From assembly GCA_910586315.1 (NCBI GenBank), contig CAJUIP010000056.1:1-15309 (forward strand): 15,309 nt of DNA. The letters are read 5' to 3'. The position numbers and the translations under genes are program-made. The DNA is from an uncultured Lachnospiraceae bacterium. Lineage in GTDB: Bacteria > Bacillota > Clostridia > Lachnospirales > Lachnospiraceae. This document shows positions 6,147 to 12,333 of the stretch, piece after piece. Position 1 is the stretch's first letter. The number at the start of each line of letters is the position of its first letter. The notes beneath the pieces are model-generated. The model did not search any database and had not been told where the DNA came from. It worked only from the letters and a program-made list of their open reading frames with translations.

Positions 6147-6206
6147 AATAGACAGAAATACGCAGCGCATGGATACAGAAACCATCTGTGAAAGGAAGCG
6201 GCTTTT

Positions 6207-7586
6207 ATGTGGATAAAAAAAACGAAGGTAAAAACAAAGGGCAAAGAATATATATATGTACAGCTTGTTCAAAGCGAACGGATTCATGGCAAAATTCACC
6301 AAAAAGTGCTGGCAAATCTGGGGCTTTTAGAGAACCTTGAGATGAAAACTCTGCATGCACTGGTTGATGCGTTAAATGGAGCGAACGATTCTCTTGATCC
6401 GGAGCTTTTATGCCTTCTCCCCTCAAAAAAATACGGACCCTCTCTTCTCCTTTCCCATATGCTGAAGGACATGGGAATCGAGCGGTTTCTGTCCGATCTG
6501 ATCCAGTACCAGAAAATGGACGCTTCTGTAAGCAAGGCAGTTACCGCACTCCTCATTTACTATTCTGTCAATGAAGAGACTTCCTTTTCTGACTTTACAA
6601 AGCAATACTCCTTCCCTTTTCCCGCTGCCTTCACGCAGGAGCTTCTGGAAGCCGCACTGGAACTCCTCTCCGACCGGATGATAGTCCGCGCCAGCCTGTT
6701 AAACCCCGGATGCTCCTCCCCGCCCTTTTATCAGTACATTTATGATGCGGGAAACAATAATCTCCCGAAAATATCCAACCAGGCGGTGAGCCTGATCCTT
6801 TTGGACCAGCACAATACTCCCGTAGATCTCTGTTTCATGAAGCAGAGCTACAAACATTATTCTCCTCATTCCGCGGATGACGTTTTTATTTCTGACAGTT
6901 ACGGGCTCCTCAGACAATGCGATTCCTTTCATCCGGAAACAAGCCCTTATATCTGCCGGCTCAGGGAGTCCGAGCTTTCCGATTTTTTTACGGACAGTCG
7001 TCGTGTCCTCGCCTACTCCAAATCCAGCGGTGTATTTCATGAATGCAATACTCTGGGGTTCCGTACACGCGATTTTGAAAACAAGACCGTTATCATCCTG
7101 CGCCCCTTCCCCGGTATCAGCCAACGTTCCTCCGCGGGCAGCACAGAGCCAAGGGAGATTCTCGTCTCAAATCTTCCCGCTCCGCCGCAGCAAATTCTGG
7201 AACGCTATCTTTACCTGGAACGCCTCCAGAATTACCATTTCAGTCTGTTCCTTCCGTGCGATTTAAACTTCATATATAAAAAAATGAAGCCCAGAAAGGT
7301 ATTATATGCCCTTCAGAATCTCATCTTCATAAAAATACTGCTCTTTGACGCCATAGAACGCCGTACCCTCGCACTGGGACTTACTGCTTCTGATGTAATC
7401 CGGGAGTTTAACTCTCTGGAAAGCGTCCGGCTGAACGACGACAGCCATTCCAGAACCTTTCATTCCAAACCCACGCCACTCCAGATCAGCATCCTCCAAT
7501 GCCTGGGAATTTCCAAGCCGCCCACCATCAGCGTTTCATCTCCTCCACAAACCAGTGCGAAACAGGGGATGCCCAAAGAGCTATAA
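6207..7586 (+). CDS. IS1634-like transposase-derived protein, probably inactive or repurposed
   Basis: A 459-residue protein. The N-terminus (KKTKVKTKGKEYIYVQLV followed by HGKIHQKVLANLGLLENLE) is the typical opening of IS1634-type transposases. The middle keeps an outline of the DDE domain: YIYDAGNNN (about 178-186) where the first Asp would lie, VSLILLDQHNTPVDLCF, and ISDSYGLL (about 228-235) for the second Asp. The expected third-acid block is altered to LERYLYLERLQNYHF, and about 100 residues are missing relative to typical family members (550-600, from memory). I see no terminal inverted repeats or target duplication. The frame is nevertheless intact, with its own promoter and Shine-Dalgarno. 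This suggests a domesticated or decaying relative. The C-terminal 40 residues are Ser/Pro-rich and low-complexity. Confidence 0.7.
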   Translation: MWIKKTKVKTKGKEYIYVQLVQSERIHGKIHQKVLANLGLLENLEMKTLHALVDALNGANDSLDPELLCLLPSKKYGPSLLLSHMLKDMGIERFLSDLIQYQKMDASVSKAVTALLIYYSVNEETSFSDFTKQYSFPFPAAFTQELLEAALELLSDRMIVRASLLNPGCSSPPFYQYIYDAGNNNLPKISNQAVSLILLDQHNTPVDLCFMKQSYKHYSPHSADDVFISDSYGLLRQCDSFHPETSPYICRLRESELSDFFTDSRRVLAYSKSSGVFHECNTLGFRTRDFENKTVIILRPFPGISQRSSAGSTEPREILVSNLPAPPQQILERYLYLERLQNYHFSLFLPCDLNFIYKKMKPRKVLYALQNLIFIKILLFDAIERRTLALGLTASDVIREFNSLESVRLNDDSHSRTFHSKPTPLQISILQCLGISKPPTISVSSPPQTSAKQGMPKEL

Positions 7587-7601
7587 AGCCCTTTGGGCAT
7601 C
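7568..7601. terminator. Perfect 11-bp hairpin spanning the stop codon; likely shared terminator
   Basis: GATGCCCAAAG (7568-7578) pairs perfectly with CTTTGGGCATC (7591-7601). The TAA of the plus-strand gene lies in the 12-base loop, and the abgB-like stop codon of the minus strand is 17 bases away. There is no clear T-tract on either side, so termination may be partial or bidirectional; an mRNA-stability role is also possible. Confidence 0.55.
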
Positions 7602-7617
7602 GCTCCCTTCCTAATAT

Positions 7618-9048
7618 TTATACACCAGGCATCAGATCCGGCGGCAGAGGATTTTTATACGGGAACCGTTTCACCTGAGCGTTATATTCCTCTTTTGCCT
7701 TCGCAAGAAGATCTGCATCCGTCATAATATCCAGGGCAGTCATGGCCAGCGTCTCTCCGGCACAGAGCATACCTTTATGGCCGATGCTCATACCTGCACA
7801 CACGGTCTGCTGCCAGGAATGATTTGACGTTCCAATGGTCTGGCCAACAGCAAACATCTGGCACATGGGGGCCTGCCAGCTGGCATCGCCGGAATCAGTG
7901 GAATATGGTGTAATCTTTCCTGCTCCCTGGTCCTGGCAAATCCGGTCATATAAATCCAGCTTTCCAATATCCGGATCCGTAATTCCATATATGCGGAGGG
8001 ATTTTGCCTTTGCCTCCTCTGTAAGCCCCTCATTCATCTGCTTTGCAAATGCTTTTTCCTCGTCCGTAAACACTGGAGCGCCAACGCGGTTTAAGTTTAT
8101 CAGCATTCTGTCACACAGAGTCTGATTAGGAAGCGTTTCTGCCAGACCTCCATTATCCTCCTTAATCTCCACCGTGGTCTCAGTTGCCATGGCCATCCCC
8201 TCCGCAACCTTCGCCATCCTCTTAACTACATCATCCACATCATTTTTCCGGGGTGCGCGGACATAGTACCAAATTTCAGCCTCGTCTGGAACCGTATTGG
8301 GCGTCTTTCCTCCATTGGTAATCACAGAATGAATTCTTACATCAGGCAAAATATGTTCCCGCAGGTAGTTCACCCCCACATCCATCAGGAGAGCAGCATC
8401 CAGGGCACTCCTCCCAAGATGAGGTGTCACGCCCGCATGGGCCGACTTTCCATGGAATCTATAATGGATGGATGTCCTCGCAAGCGATGGCGACACGCTG
8501 ACAAAAGTGGCGTTGATCGGATGCCATCTCACAATGGCATCCAGGCCGTCAAAAACCCCGTCACGGACCATAAACACCTTGCCGCCGCCGTTTTCCTCGG
8601 CCGGACAGCCAAAATAGCGGATTGTTCCTTTAATCCCGAACTTTTCCATGGCCTTTGCCGCCCCGATGGCGGCAGCCATACTCCCTGTTCCCAGGAGATT
8701 ATGTCCACAGCCATGCCCGTTCTTCCCATTCGGTGTTTTCACCGGCTTGATTTCATAGCCCAGCCCCGGCAAAGCGTCATACTCACCAATCGTTCCAATC
8801 ACCGGGCCATCCCCGTTGGACCATTCCGCAACAAATGCCGTCGGCAGCCCCTTCACCAGATTTGTGCGGATTGTGAAACCGTGTTTTTTAAACTGCTCCA
8901 CAAAAACTTCCATCGACCGGAATTCTTCAAATCTGATTTCCGCCAGCTCCCAGATTTTGTCGCTGGTATCCGTAATCCACTGCTTATTCTTTGCAAACCA
9001 TTGATTCAGGAATTCCAGAACCTGATTCATTATCTTTGTATTATCCAT
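7618..9048 (-). CDS. abgB: M20 amidohydrolase, AbgB-like (p-aminobenzoyl-glutamate hydrolase family)
   Basis: A 476-residue metallo-amidohydrolase, close to the 481 residues of E. coli AbgB, the B subunit that cleaves p-aminobenzoyl-glutamate. Metal-site motifs are present: H112-G-C114-G-H116 in NGHGCGHNLLGTG, C148-P-A-E151-E152 in FGCPAEENGGGK, R174-W-H176-P, and H204 in GKSAHAGVTPH, plus the C-terminal SNHSWQQT. IGEYDALPGLGYEI is also typical. The dimerisation lid domain lies at about 190-310. Start is ATG at 9046-9048, with AGGAGAAG upstream and only four bases after the previous stop; an upstream ATG would overlap that gene by 100 bases. It is the last gene of the cluster. No AbgA or AbgT is present, so the actual substrate (an amide, dipeptide or N-acyl amino acid) is open. 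Confidence 0.88.
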   Translation of the reverse strand: MDNTKIMNQVLEFLNQWFAKNKQWITDTSDKIWELAEIRFEEFRSMEVFVEQFKKHGFTIRTNLVKGLPTAFVAEWSNGDGPVIGTIGEYDALPGLGYEIKPVKTPNGKNGHGCGHNLLGTGSMAAAIGAAKAMEKFGIKGTIRYFGCPAEENGGGKVFMVRDGVFDGLDAIVRWHPINATFVSVSPSLARTSIHYRFHGKSAHAGVTPHLGRSALDAALLMDVGVNYLREHILPDVRIHSVITNGGKTPNTVPDEAEIWYYVRAPRKNDVDDVVKRMAKVAEGMAMATETTVEIKEDNGGLAETLPNQTLCDRMLINLNRVGAPVFTDEEKAFAKQMNEGLTEEAKAKSLRIYGITDPDIGKLDLYDRICQDQGAGKITPYSTDSGDASWQAPMCQMFAVGQTIGTSNHSWQQTVCAGMSIGHKGMLCAGETLAMTALDIMTDADLLAKAKEEYNAQVKRFPYKNPLPPDLMPGV

Positions 9049-9052
9049 AAAA

Positions 9053-9754
9053 TTATAACTTCTCCTCTCTTTTGTCATTCTTGTCCGTTTTCTTTTTCTG
9101 TTCCCATTTATGAAGAAGCAGATTCGCAGATGCCGAAAAAATAATTGCCGCAACTGCCTTTAAAAATGTCGGAATTGCCGGAATAGAAATTACAATGCCT
9201 ACCATCAGCATAGAAACTGCCGCCGCCTTCCAGTTCTTAAGTGCGAACTGCCCCAAAATCGCCCCAAAGAGCGCTGGAATAATATAATTAAGCGTATCTA
9301 AAAATTCTTTTGGCAGAGCCCTCAGAATAAAATGCCCGGCAGCCGCCAAAACTCCAAGGAATACTGTATTCACCACAACAGAAACTGCCACGCCATAGGT
9401 GGCCAGAATATCCCTTTTGAGCTTATCCTCCTTTTCGTCCAGCATGGCACAGGAGGCCAGCGCACTGGGAAGCCTCATGTTTTTTACGTTACCTGTAAGC
9501 TGTGACATATACGTGGCAGCAGGGCCCATTAAAAGTAAATACATCATCAAATCACCGAGATTGACCCAGGTATGGCCCACCATAGCCGCCACGGCCAGAA
9601 ATGCGGTAAAAATCACTTCCCACCCTGGATGGAGGCCTCTCACAAAGCTTAAATAACAGCCAATCCCTAAAAAGAAAAAGATGGCAATGGTAAGCGTAAC
9701 CCTTCCCCAGCGGTGTACGCTTTCATAATACCTTTCCCTCGTCTGTTCTTCCAT
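9053..9754 (-). CDS. Polytopic membrane protein of unknown family
   Basis: A 233-residue protein with about seven hydrophobic segments (roughly 17-38, 46-60, 68-84, 119-142, 156-172, 176-196, 198-215) and a basic, Lys-rich C-terminal tail (KKKTDKNDKREEKL). The segment HTWVNLGDLMMYLLLMGPAATYMSQLTGNVKNMRLPSA looks like a functional loop, and residues 100-118 form a charged cytoplasmic-type stretch. I do not recognise the family. It sits four bases upstream of the amidohydrolase start, so the two are translationally close and probably act on the same substrate, most likely as transporter or transporter subunit (inference). ATG at 9752-9754 follows AAAGGGGG by eight bases. Confidence 0.8.
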   Translation of the reverse strand: MEEQTRERYYESVHRWGRVTLTIAIFFFLGIGCYLSFVRGLHPGWEVIFTAFLAVAAMVGHTWVNLGDLMMYLLLMGPAATYMSQLTGNVKNMRLPSALASCAMLDEKEDKLKRDILATYGVAVSVVVNTVFLGVLAAAGHFILRALPKEFLDTLNYIIPALFGAILGQFALKNWKAAAVSMLMVGIVISIPAIPTFLKAVAAIIFSASANLLLHKWEQKKKTDKNDKREEKL

Positions 9755-9794
9755 ACACCCGTCCCCCTTTCCACATCCGTCTTCTTCCGCAGGA

Positions 9795-9988
9795 TTTTAC
9801 AGCAAACCCTCGTACAGGTACACGTCCCGCACAGCCGCCAGACAACACTTCATAGTAAATCACCATGAGTGAAAAGTGTTTCCTATGAGCTTCTGGCAGG
9901 TGTGCAGAAAACGGGAATGGAAGATGCCGCTTCGCGGCCCCGTTTTCGCATGTTCAGCGCCGGAGCGCTGAACTTTTATAGCAAACCC
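9795..9988. repeat. Direct repeats flanking a hairpin-rich insert after the DUF5058-like gene
   Basis: TTTTACAGCAAACCC (9795-9809) and TTTTATAGCAAACCC (9974-9988) are direct repeats identical at 14 of 15 bases, the second one holding the stop codon of the DUF5058-like gene. Between them are two perfect stems: 9907-9947 (GAAAACGGG with CCCGTTTTC, with an inner GCCGC/GCGGC) and 9952-9973 (GTTCAGCGC with GCGCTGAAC). The second is followed by TTTT on the plus strand. I see no gene in this 221-base gap. Confidence 0.65.
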
Positions 9989-10680
9989 ACTGCTGCAAGC
10001 GCTAACAATATGGAAAAGGCCAGCGCCCACTCCTTAAGCCAGGCGGCTTTCCAGCGCTTTGCTGCATAATTGATCCCTATCATGGAAAGAAATCCCGCCA
10101 TTACTGCAATCAAATTCTGTCTGTCACGCTTCGCATAGTCTGCCGCAAAATAGCCAAAAGAGGCCAGCGACGCACTCGTCCCAAGAATGATACCGCCTGC
10201 CATCCGTTTGTCTGCAGCCTGGGTTATCTTGGAAAGGGATTTTAAAAACAAAAGAGTAGGCAGCACCATACAAACCCCGCCCAGATTCATTACCCAGACG
10301 GAGGCAGCGAACGCCTGCATGGAATAAGTCTCCGAGCCAAGACTGGTTCCCATTGCCACCGACGCCATCTCCGCTGAGGATGCCTCATAGGTAGCGTTTC
10401 CAATTACACTGAGCCGGGCCAGAGTCAGCGGCGTTCCAATCTGAGTAATTAGTCCAAGTCCCACAACGAATACGGACAGGGCCGGGCCAAGAGTGGAAAT
10501 CAGTCCGGCCCGCAGGGAACGTCTGATATCCAGACCTGTCACATTTGCACGTTCCGAATAGCGGCTGCTGATCCATACAAACACAGCGGTCTGTATAAAA
10601 ACCAGTCCTATGATGAGGGAACAGAAGCCCCAAAGAGGAACACTGTTCGCCAGTTCCATTGCTTTCTGGTATGGTGTCAC
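9976..10680 (-). CDS. DUF5058-like membrane protein
   Basis: A 234-residue membrane protein with about six hydrophobic segments (about 17-37, 59-82, 122-147, 161-180, 189-204, 216-234). The features I associate with DUF5058 are the N-terminal NSVPLWGFCSLIIGLVFIQT, the RAGLISTLGPALSVFVVGLGLI segment, and TLARLSVIGNATYEASSAEMA. The assignment is from memory of the family. It contains small-residue-rich membrane segments like a transporter or channel, without known catalytic motifs. The start is GTG at 10678-10680; AAGGAAAGG upstream is a modest ribosome site, so ATG at residue 8 cannot be excluded. A 121-base gap separates it from the YjiG-like gene upstream; no convincing promoter is seen there, so it is probably part of the same operon. 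Confidence 0.78.
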   Translation of the reverse strand: MTPYQKAMELANSVPLWGFCSLIIGLVFIQTAVFVWISSRYSERANVTGLDIRRSLRAGLISTLGPALSVFVVGLGLITQIGTPLTLARLSVIGNATYEASSAEMASVAMGTSLGSETYSMQAFAASVWVMNLGGVCMVLPTLLFLKSLSKITQAADKRMAGGIILGTSASLASFGYFAADYAKRDRQNLIAVMAGFLSMIGINYAAKRWKAAWLKEWALAFSILLALAAVGLL

Positions 10681-10801
10681 AGAAACACCTGCCTTTCCTT
10701 TGTTCTCATCTGATATTGCTATTACATACTGCTCCTAAACCTGATACATCCTTCAGATCTGGCACAGTCTTCACTGTCCAATCCCCATCCACAGGTTTCC
10801 A

Positions 10802-11272
10802 CTACACAAACAGCAAAACCAGTCTTGTGAGCTGACCCGCAATCAGGGAGCAGAGGAGCATACATCCGTAATACAGCTTCAGGGAGCTGCCTTCTTCCCC
10901 TCCCGCTGCGACCATACGGACAAACTTTGCCGGCGCTGTGGTGGCCATGACCATAGCCAGCAAAATTGCCACATGATCTGCCGTCAGAGTTCCCGCCTCG
11001 GCTAACGGAAGCGCACCGAGAATTCCGGCGGGCAGATTCATAAGACTTGCAGCCCACACGGCCGCTGCCTCACCGGGCAGTCCCAAAATTCCCATAACCG
11101 GCCCAAGAACCTTCCCAATTAACGTAATCAGCCCCAGTTCATTCAAGAGAGTGATCAAAAGTGCACCAATGGTAATGCTGGGAATCATATTATTAAACCA
11201 CATATTCAGTCCCTTTTTACTGCCGCCCAGAAACAGTTCAAGAAATCCCTTCTTCTCTTTTGCTTTTTCCAT
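10802..11272 (-). CDS. YjiG/SpmB-like nucleoside-recognition (gate) membrane protein
   Basis: A 156-residue membrane protein of the nucleoside recognition (Gate) domain family, matching the length of E. coli YjiG (153). It has four to five hydrophobic segments, including MWFNNMIPSITIGALLITLL, LGLITLIGKVLGPVMGILGL and a C-terminal LYYGCMLLCSLIAGQLTRLV. The P-x-G-x-x-x-G-x-L-P block LPAGILGALPL and the TTAPAKFVRM segment are typical. ATG at 11270-11272 follows the upstream stop by three bases, with GGAGG of its ribosome site inside the end of that gene, so expression is coupled. In E. coli yjiHG stand next to iadA, an isoaspartyl dipeptidase; here the pair stands with an amidohydrolase. A transport role is inferred. 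Confidence 0.85.
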   Translation of the reverse strand: MEKAKEKKGFLELFLGGSKKGLNMWFNNMIPSITIGALLITLLNELGLITLIGKVLGPVMGILGLPGEAAAVWAASLMNLPAGILGALPLAEAGTLTADHVAILLAMVMATTAPAKFVRMVAAGGEEGSSLKLYYGCMLLCSLIAGQLTRLVLLFV

Positions 11273-11275
11273 AAT

Positions 11276-11944
11276 CTATGCCTCCTGTTCCTCCGCCTTT
11301 TTATTCTTTTTTCCGATGCTGCCTCCCATGGAAAACCTCATAATATTCGCGGTGAGTATTTTTGCAATGAGCACGGTAACAATAATCACTCCGGAACCTG
11401 TCGGAAGATAGGGATACAGCAGAACGCCGTAGCTGACCATCATTCCTAAAAGCGCAGGGCCGGCCATCACAAATGCAAGCAAAATTCTTCTCTGCTTTTT
11501 GTCAATGAGCCTGCCGTCTTCCAATCCCTTTACCAATGCCGCGCTGGAGTCTGAACTCTGAAGATTCGTTATCAAAACGACTCCCGCTTCTCCCGGAACC
11601 CCCATAAGCGGTTTCAAAATCGGCGTTAAAATCTTTCCGGCCACCCTGAGGCCGCCGTAATACTCCACGACATCTAAGACTCCCATACAAAACATAATCG
11701 GCGCAGCAATGGTCAGCATTGTAGCAAACAGGTTACTCAATCCTGTACCACCTTCTCCGACAAAGCCGGGCTTCGCCCCCTCGACAATGGTACCGAATAC
11801 TCCTTGGTAGGTGGAAAGGTCCAATAAGTTAAATGGCGCCTTCGCCCCTCTGAATATGCCAGAAAAGAACAGGAAAATAAATGCAAAGGATAAATATGCC
11901 AAAATTCCCGTTTTCTCCTTCTTATTTGTTTCGTTCTGGCCCAT
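11276..11944 (-). CDS. YjiH/SpmA-like nucleoside-recognition (gate) membrane protein
   Basis: A 222-residue membrane protein, close to the 227 of E. coli YjiH. Hydrophobic segments lie at about 13-32, 69-92, 150-175 and 178-198. Family features include LSNLFATMLTIAAPIMFCMGVLDVV-type helices, KILTPILKPLMGVPGEAG and the ITNLQSSDSSAALVKGL loop, which in gate proteins lines the transport path. The C-terminus is charged (KKNKKAEEQEA). It is the first gene of the five-gene cluster: ATG at 11942-11944 with a perfect AAGGAGG six bases upstream, and a sigma-A promoter at 11999-12027. It should form a pair with the YjiG-like product. The spore-maturation proteins SpmA/SpmB are paralogues, but the neighbourhood favours YjiHG. 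Confidence 0.85.
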   Translation of the reverse strand: MGQNETNKKEKTGILAYLSFAFIFLFFSGIFRGAKAPFNLLDLSTYQGVFGTIVEGAKPGFVGEGGTGLSNLFATMLTIAAPIMFCMGVLDVVEYYGGLRVAGKILTPILKPLMGVPGEAGVVLITNLQSSDSSAALVKGLEDGRLIDKKQRRILLAFVMAGPALLGMMVSYGVLLYPYLPTGSGVIIVTVLIAKILTANIMRFSMGGSIGKKNKKAEEQEA

Positions 11945-11975
11945 AGTCTTCCTCCTTATTGTATAATTTACTCCC

Positions 11976-12027
11976 GATAATGGCCTTTATCTGAGAATAG
12001 TATAGCAAAATCGATTTTTGTTTTCAA
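11976..12027 (-). promoter_or_regulatory. Sigma-A promoter and two palindromes controlling the amidohydrolase cluster
   Basis: On the minus strand TTGAAA (12022-12027), 17 bases, TATACT (11999-12004); start near 11992. The spacer contains the perfect palindrome AAAATCGATTTT (12007-12018), and directly at the start site lies GATAATGGCCTTTATC (11976-11991), a 16-base palindrome with one T-T mismatch. Either could be an operator; no regulator gene is in the window. Confidence 0.7.
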
Positions 12028-12258
12028 TAAATACGGAGACATCTTCTTAATCGTCAAAAAATTGTAGTGGCAAATTTCCAAATAAATCTTGTTTACAGCA
12101 CATTGTCTTCCCATCCTGTAATGGCAAAAATTACTTTCTGTTCGCCCCTCCCCCCTCGCTGTGCATGCACGCTTTATTAGAATGCCTTGCAAAAAAGGCA
12201 CAAAGCCGGGAAAAATATTTCCATCATAAAAATGAACCTTTGAGATTCCAGCATAAGC
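12028..12258. other. Intergenic region between clpB terminator and cluster promoter
   Basis: I see no gene. One short hairpin (TGCCTT/AAGGCA, 12183-12200) and a GTGCATGCAC palindrome near 12161 are visible. A minus-strand frame crosses it, but it runs through the clpB terminator and the cluster promoter. Confidence 0.5.
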
Positions 12259-12298
12259 AAAAAGCCCCGGCAGTGACTGCGTTTCTGTCACTGCCGGG
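12259..12298 (-). terminator. Rho-independent terminator of clpB
   Basis: A perfect 12-bp stem, CCCGGCAGTGAC with GTCACTGCCGGG (12266-12298), with a nine-base loop. On the minus strand GCTTTTTGC follows. It lies 36 bases after the clpB stop. Confidence 0.95.
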
Positions 12299-12333
12299 AC
12301 CAGACTTCAAATCCCTGAATTATATTTTTCCTG

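Noticed and set aside
6003..6302. 99-codon minus-strand frame
   Set aside because: Composed of repeat DNA, the opposite-strand promoter and the antisense of the 6207 gene; no coding evidence.
8329..9144. 271-codon plus-strand frame opposite the amidohydrolase
   Set aside because: It is the antisense of a well-conserved M20 gene; the encoded sequence has no family features and no ribosome site.
9799..9853. 18-codon minus-strand ORF (MKCCLAAVRDVYLYEGLL)
   Set aside because: It ends in the duplicated stop region but has no Shine-Dalgarno or promoter; it is better explained by the direct-repeat insertion.
11968..12291. 107-codon minus-strand frame between clpB and the cluster
   Set aside because: It starts within the clpB terminator hairpin and passes through the -35/-10 of the downstream cluster; no Shine-Dalgarno and no recognisable domain.
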